Assembly (NCBI GenBank): GCA_002914805.1
Contig: JXTB01000040.1
Span: 585,296 to 649,295 of the forward strand
DNA: 64,000 nt
DNA from: Parasponia andersonii
Lineage: Eukaryota > Streptophyta > Magnoliopsida > Rosales > Cannabaceae
Direction: 5' to 3'
The notes below the pieces were generated by a model, which had not been told where the DNA came from, ran no database searches, and saw nothing but the letters and a program-made list of their open reading frames with translations. Below are positions 1 to 13,616 of the stretch, piece by piece (position 1 is the stretch's first letter; each line of letters opens with the position of its first letter). Both the position numbers and the translations under genes were made by a program.

Positions 1-156
1 AACCTCTAATATTGTGACACATGTTGTATTTGTTTACTGTATTTAGTTACTTATTACATAAATTAATTAGTATATGTTTATTGGATGAATTAAGTCATGT
101 TTATTCATCATTTAAAGCTAACGAGATATTTTAGAACATGACAGTTATAAAATTAC

Positions 157-953
157 TGTAGGGCTCGTTCCTAGATCATGTACCACATGAACGATTAATT
201 GGCAGAACAGGTCACAGGGGGTACACCGTCCGACACGTGTCCAGAGTGACCATTTAAAAGTTATGCGAGTCGCACGTGATACCGCATGGGCCCATAGGCA
301 ATCCGAGGCCGTGGCCGAATTCATCCCAGACCCTGAATGGGTTCGGCCCAGTCCAATTCTTACCTCGACAACTGGGGGTCAGGAGTCTCGAGGGTCTTCC
401 GCCAGAAGACCATGAGAGGCAACGCACTACTCCAGACCCAGACAAGACATTTAATACGATTCTGAGTAGGTACACGCATTGGGCAAACCGTCCTGACAGA
501 ACGGCGGTTTGTCAAATTCTCACCCCCGACAGGCTCGAGTCATAGGAGACAGTGGAAAGCAGGCCACAACGAGGCAAGGGAAATCACGGTAACCACGGCC
601 TGTGATTTCTGGAGTAAATCATAATGAAAAAAAAGGTATTCGATCCTGAGATTGAGAGCCAGAAAGCTCCCAGTTCCGGAATTATATATACGAGTCTTGC
701 TTCCCCCTTTGGAGAGAAGATATACAGATATACAGATAGACATATACAGAGAAAAATTTAATCTTTGTTACTCAACCTCAGGGATAAACAACTGATTTAA
801 GCATCAGAGAATCTTTGCAGGTGGTCACCCCCGCCTCTCCGATCCGATCTGAAGTTAAAAGCACTCTGGGATAGCAAGGACACGTGGACAGTTGGTAGAT
901 ACAACGTCAGCAGTTTAGAGACGCGTAGACAGCTGGTAAGAATCGTATTAACA
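157..953 (+). mobile_element. Solo LTR of the Tat-type Ty3/gypsy family
   Basis: The stretch aligns end to end with the LTRs at 18540-19370, 29644-30475 and 60031-60855. It starts TGTAGGGCTCG, ends ATTAACA, and has the shared TATATATA box at 683-690. No primer-binding site or internal domain follows; ordinary AT-rich DNA does. The flanks read ATTAC (152-156) and GTTAC (954-958), a near-perfect target duplication. This is what recombination between the two LTRs of a former full element leaves behind. Many differences from the other copies indicate an old insertion. Short ORFs inside it are shadows. Confidence 0.88.
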
Positions 954-1007
954 GTTACTTAAGGAGAATATGCCATATTAAACTAGGTCCATGCGTGCTT
1001 CCAAGTA

Positions 1008-1152
1008 GGGATTGGCAATTTTACATGCCAACCTATATTAGGTAGATAATACTAAGTTCTTTGGATAAGCGGGATGGAATGGCAATTTTACGTGCCAACC
1101 TATATTAGGTTTATATAATAGTCGGTTGTTTGGATAAACAGGTTGGGATGGG
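1008..1152. repeat. Two-copy ~67 bp tandem repeat
   Basis: Two adjacent copies share the block GGCAATTTTAC(A/G)TGCC and then CCTATATTAGGT, starting near 1011 and 1078, each followed by a TTTGGATAA-type segment. GGCAATTTTACATGCC is itself a partial inverted repeat. No function is apparent. Confidence 0.7.
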
Positions 1153-1198
1153 TAATAACTTAAAAACCTGATCAGCGTACAAGTATAGGTACCCAAAG

Positions 1199-1200
<2 letters not shown>

Positions 1201-1240
<40 letters not shown>

Positions 1241-1507
1241 TATATATTAGATATATGTATAATTTATGGTTATCAATTTAATAGGTATTTTTTTNNNNNN
1301 NNNNNNNNNNNNNNNNNNNNNNNNNNNNNNNNNNNNNNNNNNNNNNNNNNNNNNNNNNNNNNNNNNNNNNNNNNNNNNNNNNNNNNNNNNNNNNNNNNNN
1401 NNNNNNNNNNNNNNNNNNNNNNNNNNNNNNNNNNNNNNNNNNNNNNNNNNNNNNNNNNNNNNNNNNNNNNNNNNNNNNNNNNNNNNNNNNNNNNNNNNNN
1501 NNNNNNN
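1201..1507. mobile_element. (TA)n tract, MITE left end and assembly gap
   Basis: A (TA)n microsatellite (1201-1236) and further TA-rich sequence precede a segment from 1268 reading GGTTATCAATTTAATAGG followed by TATTTTTTT. This matches the left terminus of the TA-flanked element at 13365-13616. The sequence then becomes N from 1295 to 1507 (213 N), so the body and right end are unseen. The two ORFs drawn through the Ns are artefacts. Confidence 0.5.
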
Positions 1508-2874
1508 TAACCACCACCGTATGATTGAATTTCTAGGCCAATGACAAAGTTAGAGTTAGAGACATCGAAGGTACATCAGCTGCTGGAACATTGATCCAAC
1601 TGATAAGTTGACCATGATTCATATGTCTATCCACTAATCAGCAATTTTAGTCGACAAAATACCATTTAAATCCCAACATGTAGCTTTTGGCAATGCTCAT
1701 TGTTTTTGGCACTGAATCACATCAATTGAATGGGAATATCTACCAGTGACGAACAGCGTTGACATGGAAAGGCTCCACAAACATCACAAGCATAAACGAG
1801 TTATTTTGAGGACGTGAAGTCAATTCTAACGTCAAAAGTTTACAGAGGTGTTTACAAGAGCGTATATGTTCAATAATTAATCAGTGCGCGAATTATTTCT
1901 TTAAAAAGAAAATCTTCTGTACCTTTCAAAAAATAAAAATAAAAAATCTTCCGTAAGCCATATGGTACTGGATTCAGGCTGATCAATGAAGAATAACGAA
2001 TAAATGTCTCTCTCACAGGTGTACTTAATATGTACTTATTCAAGTGAGAAAGCTTTGCCAAAATATGGCTCAGGTGTGATGAGTGGAAATTAACTTAAGA
2101 GTCCAAAGTGACAACTTTTTGGTTACTGTGAAATTTTATCCAATCAATTCGACATGTATATGTGATAGGTAAAAATGGTAATACAGATACCATAAAAGAA
2201 GAAAAAGGTAATGGTTATCCGGTGTTGAAATTAGCGTAGAAATGTCTTTGAAAGTGCTAGGCGTACAAATCCATAATAGGAACAAGTACTAGAAGCATGA
2301 AAATTCTACCCTAAAGTGATTAGAACTTATTCGCAACTTTTTTTCGTGTGCAAAACGTGTGGAAAAGATGTCTTTGCCAATGCCAGGTCATATTTCCACA
2401 TAATTTGATGTGGCAGGCGAAGATCCACAAAATGGTAACATGGCATACAATATGGCCAGGACAAGAAGAGCCGAGGTGGATATGACCTATGAGTCCTTAA
2501 GTCTATCTAGAAGACTCCAAACTCTATTTTGAACCTGAAAAAGTTCTGTTATTTAAAAATAAAGTCGACAGACATACATCACGCTTTTGAAAATTCCCTG
2601 AACAAATCTGATCAACAAATGTTCTGGAAATATTGCTCCAAGGTAGGTAACGAATATCCAAACCACACCAGCAAATACTCGATTTATTCATGGAAGACGG
2701 GTCGTTTTTGAACAGAGAAAACACTTGGTTTTGAGGCAGGAACAACACTAGGTTGAATTTCTTCTACATACCCAAAATACCAAAAGTCAACGACAAAGCA
2801 AAGGGAATACGAATTTTTTCTAATAATGCTTTCTGTTTACGAGCCAAACTAAGTTGGAAGTTGGTAACATCTCT
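1508..2874. other. Region downstream of the copper amine oxidase gene
   Basis: This 1.37 kb lies beyond the stop codon of the minus-strand amine oxidase gene. Its right part should hold that gene's 3' UTR. I see no conserved coding stretch; the ORFs of 60-74 codons have no recognisable motif and AT-rich composition. Confidence 0.6.
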
Positions 2875-5800
2875 TCAAAGTTTTGCCAATATTGCATTCT
2901 GAATTGGCTTGACAACTCCAGCATCTTTGACATAAGTTTCTTTGGTATCCAATTCACAAGCATTAGGTGGGACATCAACCGCAGGCGAACAGTTGAAGAA
3001 TCCGTGAGGCTGCATCCACAGACACAAAGAAATTAAAAAAAAAAAAAAAGGGTTCAGACAAAACCAGTAGTTTTGGTCTAGGATTGAAATAGAGATGTTT
3101 ACGGGAAAGATATTTTTCCACCACGTTAAGGAAATATCAATACTATCTTGACAGCGTCAGTTAAAAATTGATATTGGTAACCCAAAGTGCACTTCTTCCA
3201 AAATATCGAGATTTTTCAATAAAATGTCACGAAGTTAGTATATCTGAAATGCCATTACCCTTTATATGGGGGCGCTTCAGTAATTTTCAATGCTTTTTTG
3301 ACATTAGGATGACATTTTCATCTATATTTCCATTCTACGTAAGTAGATCATATTCATGCACATCAGCACATGCAAGCAAAAAGGATGAAATTTCAAAAAG
3401 TGCCAATGAAAGATGCATTAAAACTGACTAGGGAATACCATTAGCATAAAACCAATGTGCTCCACCGGCATGACAGGCCAGTCTTCCAGCCTAGGAACAT
3501 GCGTTATTCCAAATACATACCTGTAATTCAACACAGTGCCGTTGTAAGTCAATATGAAAAAAAAAAAATCAAGGCATGTGAGAGAGAGAGAGAGAGAGAA
3601 GATGCTAGACAAACTAACCAAAGGACAATATCAGTTTCTTCCAAAGGTCGATCTTTCTTAACCCACGTGGCTATCCCTTCGCCAACACGCGGATTTTGAT
3701 TTGGAAACTCTCCTCCAGGGAACATCTCATCACGTGCATATTGTGTAACCCAAAGATTATGCTTCAGAAAAGCAGCTCTTCTCAAAAACTTGGCCTCAGG
3801 ACCAGCCATTGGCAAACAGTTTGAACCAGGTACTAGCTTGTAGCCTGTGAAATGTCCAGTCCTATTTACAGTTCTCGTGTTCCTTACCTGACATATTAGA
3901 CGTTACTTATTGTCTATCAAACAACTAAATTGGTAGCTCTGTGAGCGTTAAAATGACGGTAATACTAAAATCCAAAATGAGCGGGAAGATGGGGCAGGAG
4001 GGGTAGAGAGATTAAGTCAAAAGTTACATCACAGAGATATAGATGATATTGAAGCATAGCAACAGAAATGAAAGACTAGTAAAGATAAACAGAGCCAAAT
4101 AAGGGTGCCTCACAATCCAATGGCGAGCAGTCATAGGGTTACAGTCACGCATTGCTTGCAATTCAGATCTAAGAAGAGTTTCCTCAGCATAGAATGCATT
4201 ATTGTGAACATTGTTCTCCCCAGGTTCTTCAACTTTAACATCTACTTCTACAACCTACAAAAAGGTGTAGAGAAGAAATGAAATAATGTCAAACAGATAA
4301 AAATATAAAAGCATGTTTGTATTTTTTAAAAAACTTGTTCTCCAACTGAACCATACAATTTTTGAGAGGCAGGAAAATCTAGCATATTGCTAGATAAGTC
4401 CCCATGAGGAATCGAACCCCTTACCTCATGAGAGCAAACCATGAGCCTGTTCACTTAACCTAACCCTAATGGGTAGCATGTTGTTTGTACTAACAACCAA
4501 ACTTATTACAAATTACTTTATCACAATTGGAAAATGATATAGAACCACATGTAGTGAGAAAAGTATACGAGTTCAGAAGTAAATTAAGCAACACAAGGAA
4601 AGCAGGAAAGAGGAAGGTGTTGCAGCACTTCTCCTTTATGAAGGCTAAAGAGACCTGAAGAGTTGTCTCCCCTTTTCCCTTCCGTTGGCTTCTAATTTGA
4701 AAAGAGCAAACTCCAGATGGCAGATTTGCAGTTTCTATATCATGTTGCCATAAACTGTGGTCAGCCCATGGGGATGTTTTAAGTTTGTAGTAGTTTACCT
4801 GATTGTAAGTTTCACCGGGTTTGCAGTCAACAGCAATATCCATACGAGCAACAAAGAAGTGTTGATGAACTGGTGCATACAATCCTGGTGCAATCATAGT
4901 ACCATATTTTCGAAATTCTCCAGGCTGCAACGCTCCTAAACTAAGTATTCCTGTAAGTTTAACTTCTGCTTCAATTTTGCCATCCTGTAATAGATACATA
5001 ACTTACACGTCAACAGAACTGACTGCATGGCTTACCACTAAACTAAAGAAAAACAAGTAAAGTGCAAGTAGGACCAGAAAGAATGGGAAGTCAAAGAAAT
5101 TAGTAAGTAAAGAACCAGGAAAGGCCTAAAAAGCTAGAAGCCCTGGAAACACATATATGTAAATCTAAAATTTACTTACTATCTTATCTCATGTAGAGCC
5201 TCAATATTCATTTTGTTCCATATAGTTTAGCAGATTCCAAGGGAAAGTAAACATAAACCACACCATTTACAGGATAAAACATTGAGGCGTTCAACTTACC
5301 TGATAAAAGTGCCAGAAGAATCCATACTCATAATTAGCCACGGTACAAATAAAAGACACTGTTAACCGCCTAGACCTTCGAACTTCTGCTAAACCTGTTC
5401 TCCAATCTTGATGTTTCCACAGAAGTCCATGATCCTCTTCATGCAAACATACACAATTCTCAATAGTTTCCACACCTCCAGTAAAATTTGTAAAGTGGGC
5501 ATCAAAGTACTTGATATAGCCCAAACAATCACATCCCTGTGTTGGTAGTCTCATTTCAGATTAATTTAGATCAAGTGAAAGAGAAAGTAAGATGCAATAG
5601 TCAAATTTAATAAGCACACAATAAATACCTTCTTAAGAGAATGTGCATTTTTACCAAGACCATCCTCCCCTGCATCAAAAGCATTTTTTCTGTAATGTGG
5701 ATCATTTGGATCACCATACGGCACAACCATTTCCACAAAACTCAATCTATGGGCTACAGGCCTTCTCCCGCGACTACCATCAACATAGGCCACAGAATAT

Positions 5801-8065
5801 ATGATGAGACCCTCTCTGGGAGTAAATCCAATCCTGAAGTTCCACTGCCAGCAAACAAATACATTGAGATTGCTCATATTCTTAAAACACGCAAAACCAA
5901 ATCCATATACTAATTGGAATATTCACCTTCTGCCACTCAACAAAGTACCCATTGACACGAAAGCTTGGACCTTCCGGCTGAACAATTTGTAAAGGCTTCA
6001 AATCGCTTCGATCAACACCACCTCTTGATTCACCAGGAGTATAATTTCTCAGTGGATCAGCAGGAGGTAATGGAACCAGCTTGCGGTCTTCAAACTCTAT
6101 CACGACCATGTTCTGCATATCTACTAGTACATGGATGCCCTCAACTGGCCGTGCATAACCATTTTCCATTGGGCAGTCACTCTCAGTTCTACAGAATATC
6201 AATGGTTTAGCAAGTCTACGGCTGGGAGCATCAGCATCACTATGATAGCCGACACACCTGAGGCATACATATTAAGAGGACATCCCATTAGCATGCTGTT
6301 GAAATGGAACCTCCAAGTAGATAGCAACTAAACTTACCAGGCATCAACCATCACAAGATCCATATCTTCAATACCTCTCTTCTTCATAGCCTCTCTAAAT
6401 GGAGGAAAGTCTTTTACAACAGCTTCGCATTCAGCGTATTCCACAGCATCCTGGAGCCATGTGAGAAACATCAGAACGGAAAAAAAAAAAAGGACACGAA
6501 AGAACTGTGCAACTACAAATCATCTAGCACGTATCTGCAAGTCTTCCAGCAAATCATTTAGCGTGTATAGATACTTACACGAAGGTACCTACTATACAAA
6601 ACAAGGTCAAATAAACAGAAAAGGGCATACCATGGGAGGCTGCACGTCTGGAATGACTTGTGAGGAAATCACTTTTCCCCTGTGGTGCCCACCACGAGTT
6701 GCTGCATGTACTTCTGAGAGCTCAACAACCCATTTACTCGTCTCATTTGACTTCTTGTTGTAAACAATAAGTCTAGCTCGCCTTGGAGGGAGCTTGCTGG
6801 GAATAACAGGACCACCTTTCGTTCTAGGAAGTAACGAAGGCTGGAAAGGGGGAAAGAAATATGCATCCGCTAATGCAACAATATGTTTATCTGGTTCAAG
6901 CAGAACCACTTCAATAAAGCGCATACCGTCTCTGACCTGTAAAAGGAGAAACATTATTTAAAAACACCACCTTATCTACAAACTACATGTATCACCAAGG
7001 GCAACAAGGGCAAGGTGGCATTGTATAATTAACAAACCTCCGGTGTGGCTCCAGCCGCCCTGACCGTGGCGACTGCCACAGAGATCTCTGCAGCAGATAG
7101 AGGGTCCAAGGGATGGCTCGATTGGGCTCTTAGCATAACTGGGATCCCTACTGCAACCAATTTGAACAGTTTGGAATCAATCAATCAAACAAAGCGAAAC
7201 AGAGAATTCCGAATGCAATGCATTACTATTCATTAAAAGGCACAAATAAAATGATGCAACATTATCAACTCTGAACGTCTCTCTTTTCCTAAAGCATATT
7301 CCAAACTCAACTCAAGCATCTCAAAATTCTTAAAAAAAATAAATAAAAAAATAAAAAAAAAGATCATGTATGTACATGTGTTTTCAAGCAATGTATCATA
7401 GTATGGTAAGGAAAAGGCACCAGCTTTCAACAATCTGATCAATCTCGAATACAAATTTTCAAAACCAGAAACGTAACTCACTTCACCGTAGTCTTTATTT
7501 GCCTCTTCTTGCCTTCATACCTAATCTATTTTCAAATTTACCCGTGTCCGTACACATAAAGGACATAGAATACAAGCAATAGAGCTTCACCTCATTTAAA
7601 TCAAATCTTTTTAAAAAAAAAAAAAAAAAAAAATCAATTGAGAGAGGGAGAAATGTGAAAAACACATCTTTAAATACAGCTACTGTATAGAAATCAAAAC
7701 AAAACACATTCAAACACCAACCAAGATTTCATAATTCTAAAAATAAATAAATAAATACATATTTATTATTTTCGGATTTAAAAAAGAAAGAAAAAAGAAC
7801 CTTTGGTAGAAACAGTGGTGGAAGGTTCGGGAATCAAGGACGCGATGGCGATCTTCTTGGCGCGCTGATCATCGCGAAGGTCGGTGGAGGCGACGGTCCA
7901 ATCCTGAACGGCATTGGCCGAAACGACACCGTCGGACACGGTGGCGGCGGCACCAGCGGCGGAGGGTGAGGAGGCGTCGCGGGGGACGGGGGCGGAATCG
8001 GAGGAGGATGGGAAGCAACACGGAGAAGAAGGACGAGCCGTCGTCTTTTGCGAAGCTGGGGCCAT
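2875..8065 (-). CDS. Peroxisomal copper-containing amine oxidase (zeta type)
   Basis: Oxidatively deaminates primary amines (polyamine/diamine catabolism) to aldehyde, ammonia and H2O2. Twelve exons splice cleanly: 8065-7801, 7150-7038, 6936-6631, 6450-6338, 6257-5927, 5844-5629, 5536-5300, 4984-4799, 4254-4114, 3887-3619, 3520-3439, 3009-2875. They give 797 aa, normal for the plant zeta class. All introns are GT-AG and phases agree. The precursor Tyr of the TPQ cofactor is Y517 in the VANYEYGF motif. The catalytic base is Asp460 (KYFDAHF). Copper ligands are His567 and His569 (VHQHF) and His747 (VEHIGF). The last three residues, AKL, are a type-1 peroxisomal signal. The N-terminus (MAPASQKTT...) is Ser/Ala/Pro-rich as in CuAO zeta of Arabidopsis; subclass is inferred from this and from family memory. 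The intron at 4255-4798 holds a SINE-like insertion. Confidence 0.95.
4320..4485 (-). mobile_element. tRNA-derived SINE-like sequence in an amine oxidase intron
   Basis: On the minus strand a perfect pol III B box, GGTTCGATTCC, lies at 4418-4408, preceded about 50 bp upstream by an A-box-like GGTTAAGTGAACAGG. Downstream is a hairpin TCTAGCA-TAT-TGCTAGA, and the segment ends in a T/A-rich tail. This fits a tRNA-related SINE in the same orientation as the host gene. It does not fold as an intact tRNA by eye. Boundaries are approximate. Confidence 0.45.
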
Positions 8066-8383
8066 TGCAATGGGTTCGCAAGCTCGCCAATTCCACCCAA
8101 GTAAGTCTCTATGCAATCCACTGACATACAGCACTCGCTAGTCTCTCTCTCACCTTCTTCCAACGCCGCGTCGTTCCGCCAGCGAAAGGAAAAGACTAGC
8201 CAACCAAAACCTCTCCTCTCTTCTCCCCGAGAAAGAAAGAGAGTTAGCGAGAAAATCAGAAAAGAAAACAAAGACAGAGACTTGTTACTTGGAACGATCA
8301 AGAGCTAGGGTTTGGTTTGGACTGAAATGTGAGTATAACTTTCTTTTTTCTTTTTTTTCTTAATGAGAGGAAAAACGTGAAGA

Positions 8384-8414
<31 letters not shown>

Positions 8415-8500
8415 ATTATCAGTGGTTTGGGACAGACGAAGAAGAAGAAAGACGAAGAGACGGGTAATATAAGGGAGGCTACCACGTGCATTCATACTAC
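8066..8500 (-). promoter_or_regulatory. 5' UTR and proximal promoter of the amine oxidase gene
   Basis: Upstream of the ATG at 8065 the minus strand is CT-rich, with a (CT)n run (plus-strand GA at 8387-8410), typical of plant 5' leaders. A weak TATA-like TTATATTA occurs on the minus strand near 8475-8467. The transcription start is inferred to lie around 8.44 kb. Confidence 0.4.
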
Positions 8501-11500
8501 TAGTAGGATGCCTTTTTCCATTTCTCGTTTTCGTCTAAAATTTTATTTTCTATTATGCTTTTATTTTTGTATCCAAATTTAATGTGACAAATTAATATAA
8601 TATGGTATGATTTTAAATTCGTTTCAAGCAACATCCCCCTATGTTTTATTGATGAGGAGAAAAAAAAAAAAAAAACTTATTTCGGCTTTTGATTTTTAAG
8701 CGTGGAAAATGGATCTATCTGCCTAAACAATAAATGCCAAATCTCTAAATTTTGTTACAAAAATATTCATTTCGAAGAGAAATTGAGTTAGTGTTTAGTT
8801 ATAAAATTAAGAGATATTTTGACAAATTATTAGTGTCATTTTATAACATAATTTTGATTGAAGATAGACTTTGGCAAATTAAATGATACATTTTGTATTT
8901 CTAAACAAAATTCGAAACTAATATGTTGTAACAAAAACAAAATATGTTGAACTAATATTTTGTAACAAAACAATATATGGTGTTTTCTATTGTTAATCGC
9001 ATGTCAACTCGTAGTGGGACTGTGTTATTTAGAATTATGGCTTATTTTTTAGGGATTATTTAAAATTATATTTGAGATCACGTTTCACAAGAATTCATAT
9101 CGATTTTATTTATTGTTACTCATATTTTAGATCACTAGTTATTTCAAAATAAGACCTTTAGTATTTTGAAGGGGAAAAAAAAAAAGTAAAACTATACAAT
9201 TGTAACGTCGTGGTTGAAATTACGTCATATAAGTCGTTGCACAATTTTAATACACAACTATAGAGTCACTACATTTTTCTTTATTAATTTTGTTTTTCCA
9301 ACGAAGGCAATAAAGTTAGGAGAGAAAGAGAGATTCCTTTTTATTTTTATTTTAAAAAAATGTTTTTGTATTTTAATAGTGGAAATGGGCTTATCAAGTC
9401 GACCAATAAGATAAGCGCGTGTGAGTGTGATAGGGCGATCTGTTATTCTCTACTTTTGCTAATGGCCATGCATTTAGGTCCAACCTATATTTTGATATTT
9501 AGCATGATAAGGCCTAATTATTCTTTGAAATTTACATATAAGGACTCCCTTTCTGAATTCTATCCATAATGGTCGTCACTTTCTGGAATATTTTTTTCTA
9601 CAACCGGGGACAACGACAGAACTCTTAACAAATATCTCTATTAATTTATTCCATTTTCTTTTTTTTTTTGAACACCATTTATTCTATTTTCTTGACTAGC
9701 TAAATCTAACCCCTGCTCATGGCAAGACAAGTTCATATCTAAGCTTTCAATTTTTTAAAGCTACATCTTTTAAAATAATAAGAATTTAGATGAAATATTT
9801 ATTCCTTTAAAAAAAACTTTAATTCTTTCAATGTTACATGGTTGATCGAACGTGATCCCAATTGTTTTATGTAAATATAATATTATTGTTCTACGCAAAT
9901 CTCAATGTACTTGAAAAAGACATACATATCTCTATAACAATGCAACAAATTACATGTGGTAATAAACAACACAATCTGAGTCATATTATGGATAAAACAT
10001 TCTAATTCTGATTAAATGAAAAAACGCCCAATTCGAAATCTATAACTTTATTCCTCTCGGGATTGTAGATTTTTCTTCCCATTAGGAGTGAAATATTACT
10101 TAATTCAAATAATTTTTTTTCTTTTTTCACTTTATTCCATATCCATTATTCAGGTAAACTCATGATGAGAGGCATGTATCTATATAAGAAGGAATCTATA
10201 AATTTTTTAATCTATACATTTTTTTTTCCTGATAATTAGGAATCTATACAGTTTCCAATGGCTAAATATGTCGGAATTCTTTTTCTTCATTAAGAAAAAT
10301 AAGTGTCAACATAAGACATCAAAATGTTACTGAAAATACATTTAATATACTATCAATACGACTGATGGTCACAACAATGTACAAAGACATCTATTCATTT
10401 AATTGCTTAATACAGTAATTTTTTTTCTCTCCTACCAATTTAATTATATACTATGTTTTCTGAAATTCTATATTTTGTACGGAAATATAAAGGGGATATT
10501 GATGAAAATATGTCCTTTTTTTTTCTTTACATTTATATGCTTTTTTCTATTGGAGAATATACGTATGCTAACTTGTTGATTTATTAGTATTTTGAATGTA
10601 AATGGTAACAATTAAAAGCAAAATGGAAAGTTTTGGCACGTCCCCAAAAAATATGATTTAGAGAATTTTAAAATGGAGTGAATAATTTTGATCCGTCCTA
10701 TTTCATCATATTCTTACTAAAATTTGTGCATTTGTTTTGGTAAATTAAAAAATAAATCCCTTATTATTTCTACCAATCTACCAACCCACCGAAGGACAAC
10801 TTCTACCTCTACCTTTAGCATTAGCATTGTGGTTCTTGAGACCAAAACTCCAATGCATATGTCAACACAAATATTATATTTGGCGGGAAAAATAATAAAA
10901 TATTATATTTGATAAATCATTTCATTCTTAGATGCATAATGGCAAAGTAATCTTTTTGTTATAAATAATTATAATTAATAATTTAAATATCTCGTTTGAA
11001 ATATAATTATAATCAATCAATAATACGTTGACACATAACATGGCGTTGAGCATTGTGTAATTGCATTTAGTATTGCTCATAATTTTATCATAATTGCGTG
11101 AACACTAAAAAATGCATGAATAAATAATTGAGTAATGAAAAGTACGATAATTTGAAATGCCATTATTAATAGGAGCGAGTGGGTGCTATTGTCCTTACTC
11201 ATTTTTTGTTTCTTTTATGTTTTATATATAAAATATATTATCGATTTTGGATCTCTCAAATATTCTTGTTATAACTATGTCCTCTCTATTAAATGTGATT
11301 TGCCATATTTACTTCACTCAAAACTCATTTATTCATATTTTACATTTGTTCTATATCTTATTTTGTCTATAAGAATAGAAAAATAAAGACAACTCCTTCG
11401 CAAGAATAAAAAATTGAATAGGAAGAATCACATTTTTTTAGAAGAATTATTTATGGTGTGTTTTATAGTATTTATGTAACTATTCACTATTATGGGGGAA

Positions 11501-12720
11501 AAAGAAAAAGAAAGAAAAAAACCCTGATAACGGGATCTCACAAATTTTGAATGAAATCCTTTTAGTAAGTGTGCAAAAACGTCAAAAAGTAAATCTCAAC
11601 AATCCTCCAACACCTAAATCTTAAAGGTAGACTTGCAAGTCAAATTGTCATATCTTATACAAAGATATGATGGCAAATCTGAAATTAGGACTTTCTACTT
11701 CACTAAAACAACAAAAAGCATGTCAAAATAATGTGCTGAATAATAGATTTTTTATATATAAAAAAAGATTTAAGTAAAATTGTCTTGATAATGACTCTCT
11801 TTCGGGTCCAATCATAATAGGCTTTTTTGGGAGATCATTAGTAGTGGTAGAGCATGGTGTGTTGGTGATTAGATGTCCACTTGATGACGATGCTTGTATT
11901 TAATCAATCTGACTCATCTCCACCTACTTCCACAAACCCCAAAAGACATTTGAACATCAGCCAAATAACTAAAATGCTATTATTATGTATTTTACTTTTC
12001 TTTTTTTTTTTTTAATTTTAAAATTGCACATCCTCTTTTTTTTTTAAAAGCCTTATCCATGTCAAGGCAAAAAAATAAATAAATAAATAACAAGTAATCT
12101 TTTATTTTTTATTTTTGAAGGAAATCATAATGTTTATATGTTTTTCTCCATTGATTCCGTTAAAGAAAAAATTACTAAAACCACTATATGAGTTTTAAAT
12201 CAAATTAATATATCCTCTTGAACAGAAAGAACAGTAAATTAGAATTGCGTTATATTCATCGAAGTGTTAAGACATTCTAATTTAAGGTCCAACCAAACAA
12301 CAAAGCTAGTAGAAGTGATCCAACCCGATATCTCATCTGTAATTTTTATTAAAAAAAATGGATTATTACTTTCAGATAGCATATAACAGTAATATCTTTT
12401 TTTATTATTTTCTGTGTCACATCATATTAGGTTTTTTTATGGATTTTTTCTCCGTTTTACTTCCACTAAGATTTGTGTATATTTTATAATACGGATTATA
12501 CAACTGGACTTCACGTAGATTCTATATGTTTAATGTATTTATAACACCAAATGGGAATTTGGATATGTTCCAAATAAAGATTCTGTACTTATTGAATATA
12601 TGATATGCTGTCCTTCAATATATATATATATATATATATATGTTATATATGATATGTTGTCCACACAACTAGATGTAGTTAGAACGTACATGCATACTGA
12701 TATCGAGCAAATTAGAAATA

Positions 12721-12975
12721 TTTCATTTTAGTCTCTAAACTTAGATATTTTAACATTCCGGTTCTTATATTATTGAAAGTGTTCTCAATAGTCTTTAAGC
12801 ACGTATTTTGTTAACTTTACGGCAAAATAGTAATTTCATACAAAATTTAAGTTTAGTTTTGGTCTATAAAATTTAAGCTTTAACGAGTTTCATTTTCTTC
12901 CATTGTGGTTAAATACCTAAGAGAAATAGTCAAAAAATGACTAAAAGATAACATAATTTAAGGACTAAAATGAGA
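12721..12975. repeat. Degenerate inverted-repeat element
   Basis: CATTTTAGTCTCTAAACTTA near 12724 recurs in inverted orientation near 12953-12975 (plus strand TAATTTAAGGACTAAAATG), about 17 of 20 matching. Such TTTAGTCCCTAAA-ended AT-rich elements are common as decayed MITEs in plants. No target duplication was identified. Confidence 0.35.
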
Positions 12976-13364
12976 AATTTAAAATTTAAGAATCAAAATA
13001 AAATTTTAGCAATAATTTAAGAATTAATAAAGTCATTAATCCCATCGATGTCACATAGGCACTTTCTACAGAAAGAGTAGTGGTTCAGTTGAAAAGAAAA
13101 AGGAAAATAAAATAGAGGAGAAATTTACATATAACATATGGTCTTGGAAGTGTTTTTTAACGAGGAAATCAGATAGTGCAAAATTAGAAGGAAAAAAATA
13201 AGCATAAACATCACTAGGGAGACAAAAGTCCTATGGAGTTGGAAGAGTCATTCAACTCCCACAGAGGAGGTCACCAGCCAGCTGGAATATAAACGCTAAA
13301 ACACTTACTGTAATGCAGCATTATAAAACCAATTTATGTTATATATATATATATATATATATAT

Positions 13365-13616
13365 GGTTGCCAATCTAATAAGTATTTTTTTTTTACCTAT
13401 GGGTAGAGATTTTTTTTTTAGCAGTTGTATCACGATCAAATGATAATCCAATGATAATCCAATGGCTATAATGAAGTACATGAAAAGACGTGCATTATTA
13501 ATGCTCTTTCTCTCTCTTATTTTTTACAATAAAAAAATGTCCATACTAAATTTTCCTTGGATAAATTGATACATATGCATAGGTAAAAAAAAGAAATACC
13601 TACTGTATTGGTGCCC
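13365..13616. mobile_element. 252 bp MITE inserted in a (TA)n microsatellite
   Basis: Left end GGTTGCCAATCTAATAAG then TATTTTTTTTTTTACCTATG; the right end, read inward on the opposite strand, is GGGCACCAATACAGTAGG then TATTTC, T-rich, ACCTATG. These ~38 bp terminal repeats are imperfect but collinear. (TA)n lies immediately outside both ends (13340-13364 and 13617 onward). There is no coding capacity. The arrangement resembles microsatellite-targeting MITEs of the rice Micron type; family membership is inference. Confidence 0.65.

Noticed and set aside
1266..1544. ORFs through the N runs (also 39163-39633)
   Set aside because: Translated Ns; no evidence of coding.
4100..4116. GC donor in the amine oxidase intron after exon 9
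   Set aside because: Shifting the boundary to ATT|GTGAGG with acceptor CAG|GTAAGG gives the same protein with canonical GT-AG ends.
4395..4425. Intact tRNA gene
   Set aside because: The B box is perfect, but acceptor and anticodon stems are not convincing; SINE-like is the safer call.
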